Origin: an uncultured Carboxylicivirga sp.
GTDB taxonomy: Bacteria; Bacteroidota; Bacteroidia; Bacteroidales; Marinilabiliaceae
Assembly (NCBI RefSeq): GCF_963668385.1
Contig: NZ_OY764327.1
Span: forward strand, 4,560,501 to 4,624,500
Direction: 5' to 3'
DNA length: 64,000 nt
Shown in pieces: positions 33,309 through 40,796 of the stretch. The notes below the pieces were generated by a model that was not told where the DNA came from, searched no databases, and saw only the letters and a program-made list of their open reading frames with translations. The first letter of the stretch is position 1, and each line of letters begins with the position of its first letter. The position numbers were made by a program, and so were the translations under genes.

Positions 33309-34151
33309 TCAAACCTTATCGGGCCATATATTGGGCAACTCACCACTGAATCCCATTTGAGGTAAGCCATCTATTGTATTCATTTCATCAGTGGTTAATT
33401 CAAAATCTAACAAATCTAAATTATCAATTATTCTTTGATTGGTTGTTGATTTGGGTATGGCCACCACATCGTGTTGAATAATCCAACGTAAACAAACCTG
33501 AGCAATTGATTTATTGTATTTTTTAGCCAGAGATTGAAGTAATTCATTCTGAAACACTTTTCCTCTTGCCAATGGCGACCAGGCTTCCACAACAATACCA
33601 TGATGCTGACAATACTGTACCAAATCTTTTTGCCAATATCCCGGATGAAACTCAATTTGATTTACAGCAGGTTTAACTTTTGCTGTTGTAAATAAAGCCT
33701 CTAAGTGTTCCTTAAAAAAATTACTCACTCCAATAGATTTAATCTTGCCTTCTTGCTGCAACTCTTCCATGGCACGCCAGGTATCAGCATTTGCCTTTTG
33801 CCAGTCGTTGTAGTTTTTAGCATTGGCTGGCCAGTGTATCAGATATAAATCGATGTAATCCAAACCTAATTTTTGAAGTGATAATTCGAATTCTTCTTTG
33901 GCTGATTTATACCCCAGACATTCGCGCCACAATTTGGTGGTTACAAAAATATCCTCGCGTGCAATACCGCTCTTTGCAATGCCTTTGCCTACCGCTTCTT
34001 CGTTATGATAAAAGGCTGCCGTATCAATCAGTTTATATCCGTTTTGAAGTGCAAAACTCACAGCTTCAATTCCTTCTTGTTCGGTTGATTTATAAGTTCC
34101 AAATCCCAATGCCGGAATATGGTTTCCGTCGTTTAATTTAAAATTCTGCAT
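33309..34151 (-). CDS. Aldo/keto reductase
   Basis: 280 residues, (beta/alpha)8 AKR. The tetrad Asp43 (LIDTAAFYHN), Tyr48, Lys73 (VTTKLW) and His106 (YLIHWP) is complete. GVSNFFKEHLE, VNQIEFHPG and VVEAWSPLARG follow, and the NADPH-binding end IPKSTTNQRIIDNLDLLDFELT is typical of the DkgA/2,5-diketo-gluconate reductase group. It reduces small aldehydes or ketones; the natural substrate is unknown. Single gene. Confidence 0.93.
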   Translation of the reverse strand: MQNFKLNDGNHIPALGFGTYKSTEQEGIEAVSFALQNGYKLIDTAAFYHNEEAVGKGIAKSGIAREDIFVTTKLWRECLGYKSAKEEFELSLQKLGLDYIDLYLIHWPANAKNYNDWQKANADTWRAMEELQQEGKIKSIGVSNFFKEHLEALFTTAKVKPAVNQIEFHPGYWQKDLVQYCQHHGIVVEAWSPLARGKVFQNELLQSLAKKYNKSIAQVCLRWIIQHDVVAIPKSTTNQRIIDNLDLLDFELTTDEMNTIDGLPQMGFSGELPNIWPDKV

Positions 34152-34234
34152 ATTTTTTTACAATGTATTATTAATCTTACAAACCAATGAATTGATTGTT
34201 TAGGAATAGTTCCCTATTAGTTCTTTAACCATCA

Positions 34235-34801
34235 TTACAATTTTACTTTTATCCCAAACGGAAAAAAAGTAAATGCATAGAATTTATTAAAATGATCGAT
34301 ACTCATGGGTGAATAATAAACCCTGTTTGTCGGTAAAAGAATAATTAATGGAGAGGTTTCAAGATAGATTCGTTTTGATAGTTTGAGATTTAAAGTAATA
34401 CTGGCATTAAAACTTAATCCAAAACTATCATGATTATCCCAATTAGTATGCAATGCCCCCATGCCGGCTCCAGCCATCCAAAAAAGTCGATCGTTTACCA
34501 CACCCAATTTGTAATAGCCATTTACATGGAACAAGCTATTATTGCTGTTGAGTTCGTGCAATTGATCTGTTATGGCAAAACCTAAATGCCTCGAATGCTC
34601 GTAAGAGATTCCATAATACCAGTTATTCTTAATCTGTTTTTGGTACTCAAAATAGGTACGAACACCCAACGAATTATAGCCATCAATTAACAAACCGCTT
34701 TGAATAGTCAGGTAATCGTTTCTATTCGACTGCTGCAGGCTTTGAGAGTTAACATGTACACCAATTAGTAGAAGGAGTGACAGGATGGTTAATGGTTTCA
34801 T
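34235..34801 (-). CDS. Small outer-membrane beta-barrel protein, function unknown
   Basis: 188 residues. Signal peptide cleaved near VNSQS (about 18). The rest alternates hydrophobic and polar residues in short strands separated by turns (LTIQSGLLIDGYNSLGVRTYFEYQ, WYYGISYEHSRHLGF, LFWMAGAGMGALH, LKLSKRIYLETSPLIILLP) and ends in FFPFGIKVKL, as an 8-stranded OmpW/OmpX-like barrel would. No family assigned with confidence. Monogenic. Confidence 0.7.
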   Translation of the reverse strand: MKPLTILSLLLLIGVHVNSQSLQQSNRNDYLTIQSGLLIDGYNSLGVRTYFEYQKQIKNNWYYGISYEHSRHLGFAITDQLHELNSNNSLFHVNGYYKLGVVNDRLFWMAGAGMGALHTNWDNHDSFGLSFNASITLNLKLSKRIYLETSPLIILLPTNRVYYSPMSIDHFNKFYAFTFFPFGIKVKL

Positions 34802-34872
34802 ATATCGGGTTAAAGGTATGATTCAAAAATAACTATTTATTCGAATCAATAGTTCAAATTGTTTTATAGCAA

Positions 34873-35054
34873 AGTTCAACCCACTTTCGGGGTTGTATCA
34901 TTAGTCAAATAGTCACCCCGCGCTCCGCACGAGGCTATTATTGTTAATATCCTTCGGATATTTTCAAATCCTGAAAGGATTTAATATAAATAGCCATGGG
35001 TGGAACCCGTGGAACATGAACGCATCATAAAGGAACCCCAAAGTGGGTTCAACT
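34873..35054. repeat. MITE-like structured inverted-repeat element
   Basis: A 182-bp block bounded by arms of 22 nt (34873-34894) and 21 nt (35034-35054) that form 20 pairs with one mismatch and one bulge; AACCCACTTT pairs with AAAGTGGGTT in the core. Inside, GGCTATT (34933-34939) pairs with AATAGCC (34989-34995). That stem encloses two perfect 7-bp triloop hairpins, AATATCC-TTC-GGATATT (34946-34962) and AAATCCT-GAA-AGGATTT (34966-34982). A third, CCATGGGT-GGA-ACCCGTGG, lies at 34994-35012. No open frame. It is a small mobile element or a structured RNA. Confidence 0.7.
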
Positions 35055-35194
35055 GTTGATTTGCATTATTTCTCTGTATTTACATTATTGTTTATGTTAT
35101 CAATTAATATTCTGGTTCCGATTGATCATATTTTGTTTGAAGCTTATGCTTTTTATTTATTTTCCATAATTTTTTGGCTCAGAGGCGCCGATAA

Positions 35195-35341
35195 ATGAAA
35201 AGTTGGTGACCTGAAATGAAAAATTTATGACCTTGAGCCATTTATTTATGACCCAGAATGAAAAGTTGGTGACCTTGAGTCATTTTTTTGTGACCCGGAA
35301 TGAAAAGTTTATGACGATAAGTCATTTGAAGCTGCCTTTAA
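35195..35341. repeat. 21-bp tandem repeat (minisatellite), 7 units
   Basis: Units start at 35195, 35216, 35237, 35258, 35279, 35300 and 35321. Two unit types occur: type A ATGAAAAGTTGGTGACCTTGA (at 35195, 35216, 35258, 35300) and type B GTCATTTTTTTGTGACCCGGA (at 35237, 35279, 35321). They share TGACC; from 35216 on the order is A-B-A-B-A-B. The period is divisible by three, so frames read through as 7-residue repeats, but no start site or protein family supports translation. Confidence 0.75.
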
Positions 35342-35471
35342 ATAACAAAATCATCCTTTTTAAAATTAACTATCAAAATAAAACATGTTATTGTAACAAC
35401 CAATTATACAATCACATTAAGTAATATTCATACCAATTTAAAGGGAATTAAAACACATTAATTGAGTCGTA

Positions 35472-35505
35472 TTATTGCAACAGTGTTGCAATAATTTTAC
35501 TTTTG
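35472..35505 (+). promoter_or_regulatory. Promoter overlapped by a perfect 11-1-11 palindrome (Fur/Zur-like operator)
   Basis: TTATTGCAACA (35472-35482), one G, then TGTTGCAATAA (35484-35494): a perfect 23-bp inverted repeat. TTG at 35475-35477 and TACTTTTG at 35498-35505 form a promoter with a 20-nt spacer, so the palindrome covers the -33 box and most of the spacer. The geometry (odd length, single central base) fits Fur-family metal regulators. It sits 51 nt before the first gene of the metal-uptake-like locus. Confidence 0.7.
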
Positions 35506-35555
35506 CATCCATTAATTGTTCTACTCAACGCTAGAACATCTAACCAATTAACTGA

Positions 35556-35921
35556 TTGAAAGAATTTAAATCACATATTACCATATTACTATTAGGTATA
35601 TTGCTGTACCCTATAGTTTTTCAATCAGTGCATTTAGTGCATCATCATCTTGATGATCATCATATTTGTGAACATTCAAACTGCGATGTTGAATTAAAGC
35701 AGGATGATAACAGATCTGCCAATAAGAGTTTTTCAGAATTGGAAACTCTGTGTCCAATATGCGAATATGAATTTCCGGTAAAAGACTTACCAATACACAA
35801 CTCATATCATTCATTTGTTGATTGTAAGTATAGCATACTTATTATTGCTATTAAAAAACTACACTCACTTGAGGATAGAACCATAAAATCGCCCCGAGCT
35901 CCCCCAGCTCTTTTTGCTTAA
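35556..35921 (+). CDS. His/Cys-rich small membrane or periplasmic protein, putative metal binding
   Basis: 121 residues from a TTG start (no in-frame ATG in the N-terminal part). One hydrophobic segment (about 8-24, ITILLLGILLYPIVFQS) is followed by a His cluster (VHLVHHHLDDHHICEHSNC, residues 25-43) and a C-x-x-C motif (CPICEYEF, C66, C69). The C-terminus is SPRAPPALFA; a similar R-A-P-P end occurs in the proteobacterial DUF2946 proteins found beside copper and TonB-receptor genes. First gene behind the 35472-35505 operator and upstream of a TonB receptor. A role in sensing or handling zinc or copper is inference. Confidence 0.75.
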   Translation: MKEFKSHITILLLGILLYPIVFQSVHLVHHHLDDHHICEHSNCDVELKQDDNRSANKSFSELETLCPICEYEFPVKDLPIHNSYHSFVDCKYSILIIAIKKLHSLEDRTIKSPRAPPALFA

Positions 35922-36138
35922 ACAATAGGTTATTAGTTTATAAAAGAGAATCAGCCTTTTATTTATACACTTTAAGTAATACTCCTAAATATAATTAATA
36001 GGTTCTGTAAATAGATTTTTATTGAAATCTAAACAGAATTACTATCGGTTATATATTAGGTAAGTCAGGCTGCGTATATTCTCTAACCTATTAAAGTACC
36101 AATTATTTTCGGGTGGTTTAATCTCAATTATTTATAAT

Positions 36139-38535
36139 ATGAGTAAAAAAATCATGCTATTACTATGCATGAGTATTTTCTGGACTTTTGTTACAGGACA
36201 AAACCGTTATATCCTAAAAGGATCGGTTGTTGACGATAAAAACATAGTATTAACCGGTGCTGCAGTAGTTTTACATCCGGTTGAAGCAGGAACCGTTAGC
36301 GATTACAATGGCAATTTTGAAATTAATAATCTATTGGCTGGCACTTATACTCTTGAAGTATCTTTCATTGGCCATCGCACCCTTATTGATACCCTTACCA
36401 TCAGTAAGAATAGAATATATAATGCCCGATTAAAATGCAGGTCGCTAAACTTGCAGGAGGTAGTTATAAAAGACCACTATGCTGATGAGCGTAAAAGAGA
36501 AGAATCTCTGAATATTGAAGTGGTAAACGATGATTACCTTAAACAAAACATGGGCGGTAGTTTAATGAAATCATTGGAACGATTACCCGGCGTTTCTACC
36601 ATTGATATTGGATCGGGTCAATCAAAGCCAGTAATTCGTGGATTGGGATTTAACCGTGTAGTGGTAGTTGAAAACAACATTAAGCACGAAGGGCAACAAT
36701 GGGGCGAAGACCATGGTTTGGAAGTTGATCAGTATTCGGTTGATAATATTGAAGTAATAAAGGGACCTGCTTCTTTAATGTACGGTTCTGATGCTATTGG
36801 CGGTGTAATTGATATGAATAACCGGAAAATACCAACCGATAATAGTTTTGGAGGTAGAGTTGATCTTACCGGAAAAAGCAATAACAACTTGGTAGGTGGT
36901 TCTTTGTCGGTATTTGGTAGAAAAAAGTGGTTCTTTGCCGAATTCAGAGCTACAATTCTGGATTATGGCGATTATCGTGTACCAACCGACAGCGTTGAAA
37001 TATACTCTTATAAAGCAGCTTTGCACAAAAATTATATGCGCAATACTGCCGGTAAGGAGCACGATTTTCATCTATCTCTGGGCATTGTAAAAAATCGATT
37101 TCAAAGTCGGTTTTACATCAGTAATATTCACAGTAAAAATGGTTTTTTTGCCAATGCTCACGGATTAGAGCCCCGCAATGTAGATACCGAATTGCATGAT
37201 CGCTCAAATAGGGATATTAACGATCCATATCAGGAGGTAAATCACTTTAAAGTGATCAATACCAGTAAATATCAGGATGATAAATTGCAGATTGAAACCA
37301 ACCTGGGATATCAGATTAATTTCAGAGAAGAATGGAGTGTTTATACCAGTCATGGATATATGCCACCGGTTTTTCCCGACACTTTATCTTTCAATCCTCG
37401 ATTGGAGCGTCAGTTCGACAAAAGCGTTTATACTGCAAATGCCAAAGCAAAATATCAGGTAAATGAAGCCACACAACTTGCGTTAGGATTTAACGGTGAA
37501 TATCAAAACAACCAAATTGACGGACGCGGTTTTATTATTCCTGCCTATCAACAATTAACATTGGGTGGTTTTGCTTTTGCTAAACACAAATTTTCAGATA
37601 AAAGCATGATGCAAATGGGTGTTCGTTACGATTATGGTTCAATTAAAACCAATCAATACAACGATTGGTTTCCATCGCCCGAAATTGAAAATGGTGATAC
37701 CACCTGGGTGTATTTGCAACGAGCAGGTAACATTGATCGTAATTTCCCCAATTTTACATGGTCGGTCGGATACAATTACAATGCTCATCATTGGAGTTTT
37801 AAGGCAAATTTGGGTAAAAGTTTTAGAATGCCCATTGCTAAGGAGCTGGCAGCTAATGGAGTTAATTATCATCGGTTTAGCTATGAAGTAGGCGACCCGG
37901 ATTTATCGCCCGAAATATCGTATCAACTGGATTTAGGATTAGAATATTTTACCGATCGATGGGCCCTTGGTGCCACTCCTTTTCTAAACTATTTCTCCAA
38001 TTATATTTATCTGAATCCTACTTCGGAGCATGATAGACTATATGGAAACGGAAATCAAATATTTAACTATACCGAAAGTCAGGTTTTTAGGTATGGAACA
38101 GAAATCCATGCACATTACGAAATCCTAAAATCATTACAATTAGGTTTGATTGGTGAATATGTGTATTCCGAGCAATTATCAGGAGCTAAGAAAGGATTTA
38201 CACTTCCGTTTTCGCCACCTGCCTCTGCCATCTTTAATATTAAATACCGACCCGAAACGGTATTGTTTCTTAAAGACAGCTATCTGTCAGTTGATGTTAG
38301 GCTAACAAGCGCTCAAAATAACATTGTACCTCCCGAGAAACCCACAGATGGTTCTCAGGTAGTAAATGTTGGATTTGGAGGTACGGCTCGATGGAACAAA
38401 CAACCCATTAACTTATCGCTACAGGTTCAAAATATTTTAAACAGCAAGTATTTTAACCATACCAGTTATTACAGGCTCATAAATGTGCCTGAACCGGGAC
38501 GAAATTTTGTATTGAATATTTCTGTTCCGTTTTAG
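36139..38535 (+). CDS. TonB-dependent receptor, putative metal (zinc/copper) importer
   Basis: 798 residues. Signal peptide (1-20), carboxypeptidase-regulatory-like domain (about 25-100), plug (about 120-235) with VIRGLGFNRVVVVENN and GQQWGEDHGLEVD (185-197), then VIKGPASLMYGSDAIGGVI. A 22-strand barrel ends in GRNFVLNISVPF. The plug segment rich in Glu/Asp/His and the His-rich neighbours point to a metal or metal-complex ligand and not to a sugar (there is no SusD). I think of the ZnuD-like zinc receptors, but cannot prove it. It lies between the His-rich protein and two DUF4625-type lipoproteins on the same strand. Confidence 0.88.
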   Translation: MSKKIMLLLCMSIFWTFVTGQNRYILKGSVVDDKNIVLTGAAVVLHPVEAGTVSDYNGNFEINNLLAGTYTLEVSFIGHRTLIDTLTISKNRIYNARLKCRSLNLQEVVIKDHYADERKREESLNIEVVNDDYLKQNMGGSLMKSLERLPGVSTIDIGSGQSKPVIRGLGFNRVVVVENNIKHEGQQWGEDHGLEVDQYSVDNIEVIKGPASLMYGSDAIGGVIDMNNRKIPTDNSFGGRVDLTGKSNNNLVGGSLSVFGRKKWFFAEFRATILDYGDYRVPTDSVEIYSYKAALHKNYMRNTAGKEHDFHLSLGIVKNRFQSRFYISNIHSKNGFFANAHGLEPRNVDTELHDRSNRDINDPYQEVNHFKVINTSKYQDDKLQIETNLGYQINFREEWSVYTSHGYMPPVFPDTLSFNPRLERQFDKSVYTANAKAKYQVNEATQLALGFNGEYQNNQIDGRGFIIPAYQQLTLGGFAFAKHKFSDKSMMQMGVRYDYGSIKTNQYNDWFPSPEIENGDTTWVYLQRAGNIDRNFPNFTWSVGYNYNAHHWSFKANLGKSFRMPIAKELAANGVNYHRFSYEVGDPDLSPEISYQLDLGLEYFTDRWALGATPFLNYFSNYIYLNPTSEHDRLYGNGNQIFNYTESQVFRYGTEIHAHYEILKSLQLGLIGEYVYSEQLSGAKKGFTLPFSPPASAIFNIKYRPETVLFLKDSYLSVDVRLTSAQNNIVPPEKPTDGSQVVNVGFGGTARWNKQPINLSLQVQNILNSKYFNHTSYYRLINVPEPGRNFVLNISVPF

Positions 38536-38575
38536 TATTAATAATCAAATATTTATAATAATTAAAATTGAAAAG

Positions 38576-39406
38576 ATGACTCAAAAATTGAAATTAACAG
38601 CTTCTGTATTATCATTAGCTTTCTTAACTTTCTTTACTTCGTGCGAAAAGGATGACGAGGGTGTTGCAAAGCCAACAATTTCTGATTTGGAAATAGGAAT
38701 TGGTAATAGTTTGATTGGCTATATCGGCAGTGATTTACATATTGAAGCCGAAGTTGTTGCTGAAGGATATTTAAATACCATTACAGTTGAGATTCATGCC
38801 GAAGATGGCAGCGACAATGAAATTGAAGCAGTATATGATTATTCCGATCAGAATTTAAAGAACACTGAATTTCATAAACATGTTGATATACCTGGTAATT
38901 TTCCTGTAGGTGAATATCATTTACATTTAATAGTTACTGATAAAGAAGGTAACTCTACAACCGTTGAAGAAGATATCACTCTTGAGGAACTGGTAGATGA
39001 AGAAGCTCCGGTAATAACTATTACATCAGCCCCTACAAGTGGACAGGCGTTTGCTAACGGTGAAACAATTTCTATCTCCGGTACAATTACCGACAATATT
39101 TCATTGGCAGGTATGGTTGTGGCTTTGGTTTACGAATCGGACAATATTGCCGATACCGATGTATCGGGCGCTGCTGGTACTAAGGTAATTGTTATGCTAC
39201 ATACTCATGATTTTGGTGATGACCCAGATGAAACCGATTTCACAGCATCTATTGCTGTTGGTGCAGAATACGATAATAATATGACACCTGCAGTTATAAG
39301 CGGTGATAATGCATGGAAAAAAGGTAATTACTATTTACTTGTTAAAAGCACAGACGCTAAAAGCAACTGGGCTATTTCAGACCGTTATCCAATAACAATC
39401 AATTAA
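38576..39406 (+). CDS. DUF4625-type lipoprotein, His-rich, two Ig-like modules
   Basis: 276 residues. Lipoprotein signal with Cys23 (LTFFTSCEKDDEG). Two beta-sandwich modules are visible: about 30-135 (ISDLEIGIGNSLIGY...HLHLIVTDKEGNSTTVEEDI) and 140-275 (PVITITSAPTSGQAFANGETISISGTI...YYLLVKSTDAKSNWAISD). His-rich strands EFHKHVDIPG, GEYHLHL and MLHTHDFGDDPDE could bind metal. It starts 41 nt after the TonB receptor, so it is probably in the same operon and surface-exposed or periplasmic next to the receptor. Confidence 0.82.
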   Translation: MTQKLKLTASVLSLAFLTFFTSCEKDDEGVAKPTISDLEIGIGNSLIGYIGSDLHIEAEVVAEGYLNTITVEIHAEDGSDNEIEAVYDYSDQNLKNTEFHKHVDIPGNFPVGEYHLHLIVTDKEGNSTTVEEDITLEELVDEEAPVITITSAPTSGQAFANGETISISGTITDNISLAGMVVALVYESDNIADTDVSGAAGTKVIVMLHTHDFGDDPDETDFTASIAVGAEYDNNMTPAVISGDNAWKKGNYYLLVKSTDAKSNWAISDRYPITIN

Positions 39407-39456
39407 TAATTTTACAGGCAGATCTTTAACCGGGTCTGCCTACAAAACCATTTCAA

Positions 39457-39948
39457 ATGAAGTATTCTATTAATGTATTTGTTGCTGTTTTGTTGATAAT
39501 ATCTTTTTATTCATGCAGTGAGGAAAAAGATATTGATACCGAAAAACCAACCATAGATATCGACTTCGACGGTGCTTTCCCCACAAGTTGCGATACACTT
39601 TATATCGGCGAAGATTCACAAATAAAACTCCGATTTGCCGATAATGTTGAATTAGGATCATATAGTATAAATATCCATAACAACTTTGACCATCATTCGC
39701 ATAGCACCGAACTCGAAGAGTGTGAATTAGAAGATATTAAAACTCCAACTAATCCTTGGGAAGTAACCAATACCTATTCAATACCCGAAGGTCAGAAAGA
39801 ATACGAAACAGACATAACTTTTTCTGTTCCATCATCAAATAATAATGGAACTATTGAAGAAGGAGATTATCACTTTTTTATCAGCCTTACAGACAAAACA
39901 GGCTGGTCGACTCAAAAAGGCTTAAGTATTAAACTGCTATATCGCTAA
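39457..39948 (+). CDS. DUF4625-type lipoprotein, short His-rich form
   Basis: 163 residues, one module. Lipoprotein signal with Cys20 (IISFYSCSEEKD), then EKPTIDIDFDGAFPTSCDTLYIGEDSQIKLRFADNVEL in short segments and the His-rich INIHNNFDHHSHSTELEECELED. It ends in YHFFISLTDKTGWSTQKGLSIKLLY. The N-H-N-F-D-H-H-x-H pattern is what I associate with DUF4625. Last gene of the TonB-receptor operon, closed by a 19-bp perfect hairpin. Probably a partner of the receptor in metal capture (inference). Confidence 0.82.
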   Translation: MKYSINVFVAVLLIISFYSCSEEKDIDTEKPTIDIDFDGAFPTSCDTLYIGEDSQIKLRFADNVELGSYSINIHNNFDHHSHSTELEECELEDIKTPTNPWEVTNTYSIPEGQKEYETDITFSVPSSNNNGTIEEGDYHFFISLTDKTGWSTQKGLSIKLLYR

Positions 39949-39970
39949 CACAGAATAGCTCAATGCATAA

Positions 39971-40019
39971 ATGTGCCGGTTATCAATGATACTACTTTAC
40001 TCATTGATAACCGGCACAT
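39971..40019. terminator. Perfect 19-bp hairpin between convergent genes
   Basis: 39971-39989 and 40001-40019 are perfectly complementary (core GTGCCGGTTATCAATGA), with an 11-nt loop. No T run follows on either strand, so it is a strong stem without the classic tail. The position between two converging units suits bidirectional termination or 3'-end protection. Confidence 0.7.
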
Positions 40020-40068
40020 CAAATAATTGATAATTTACTTTCCTGACTTCGGGTTTTGCACTACCAAT

Positions 40069-40650
40069 TTATTTAATCTTTTCTTTAAACAACTTCTTAA
40101 ACTTATCCATTTTGGGCACTATAACAGCCCTACAGTATGGTTGACTGGCATTATTAGCAAAATAGTCTTGATGATAATCTTCGGCAGCATAAAATTCGGT
40201 AAATGGACTTACTTCTGTAACAATGGCTCTATCGAAGATATGCTCTTCATCCAGCGATTTAATTACCAATTCAGTAATTTCTTTCTGCCTTTCGTTGTGA
40301 TAAAACACTACTGATCGGTATTGAGTTCCCACATCAGCCCCTTGACGGTTTAAAGTTGTTGGATCATGTGTGGCAAAAAACACTTCCAGCAAATCTTCAA
40401 AGCCAATAATATTCGGATCAAATGTTATTTGAATTACTTCGGCATGACCGGTTAAACCGGTACAAACATCTTTATACGAAGGATTTTTCACATCGCCTCC
40501 ACTATATCCCGATTCAACCTTGCTTACTCCTTTTAATTGGTCAAAAACGGCTTCGGTACACCAAAAGCATCCTCCACCAAAAGTTGCTGTTTCCTGAGCT
40601 TGTATTGTCATGGTAATGATTAATGTTAATGCTGTTAATATTGTTTTCAT
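40069..40650 (-). CDS. msrA: Peptide-methionine (S)-S-oxide reductase, exported form
   Basis: 193 residues. GCFWC at 27-31 with the catalytic Cys28, then ESGYSGGDVKNPSY, GHAEVIQITFDP, FFATHDPTTLNRQGADVGTQYRSVVFY and FYAAEDYHQDYF, all diagnostic of MsrA. An N-terminal signal peptide (MKTILTALTLIITMTIQAQ) places it in the periplasm, where it repairs oxidised methionine in envelope proteins. No MsrB domain is fused. It is convergent with the metal-locus genes. Confidence 0.97.
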   Translation of the reverse strand: MKTILTALTLIITMTIQAQETATFGGGCFWCTEAVFDQLKGVSKVESGYSGGDVKNPSYKDVCTGLTGHAEVIQITFDPNIIGFEDLLEVFFATHDPTTLNRQGADVGTQYRSVVFYHNERQKEITELVIKSLDEEHIFDRAIVTEVSPFTEFYAAEDYHQDYFANNASQPYCRAVIVPKMDKFKKLFKEKIK

Positions 40651-40741
40651 AACAAATGCTTTTCAGAAAAACACTTCTTCAAAAGAATAGTTCGATTAGA
40701 GAATTTTAAATTGTTGAATCAAAAATTGGATCATTGATATA

Positions 40742-40774
40742 TTGATGTACATTCAATCACTTTTTGTACTTTTG
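40742..40774 (+). promoter_or_regulatory. Putative promoter of rarA
   Basis: TTG at 40742-40744, 22-nt spacer, TACTTTTG at 40767-40774; the start codon is 23 nt downstream. Confidence 0.6.
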
Positions 40775-40796
40775 AACTCTTAAGAATTTTGATTTT

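Noticed and set aside
35227-35424. Open frame of 65 codons over the 21-bp repeats
   Set aside because: It exists only because the repeat length is divisible by three; no start context and no family.
35922-36138. Riboswitch or attenuator between the His-rich gene and the TonB receptor
   Set aside because: Short repeats of TAATAGGTT/AACCTATTA are present (about 35996 and 36089) but no coherent fold or T-rich exit was found.
36775-37891. Several open frames on both strands inside the TonB receptor gene
   Set aside because: Shadows of the receptor reading frame; no independent coding evidence.
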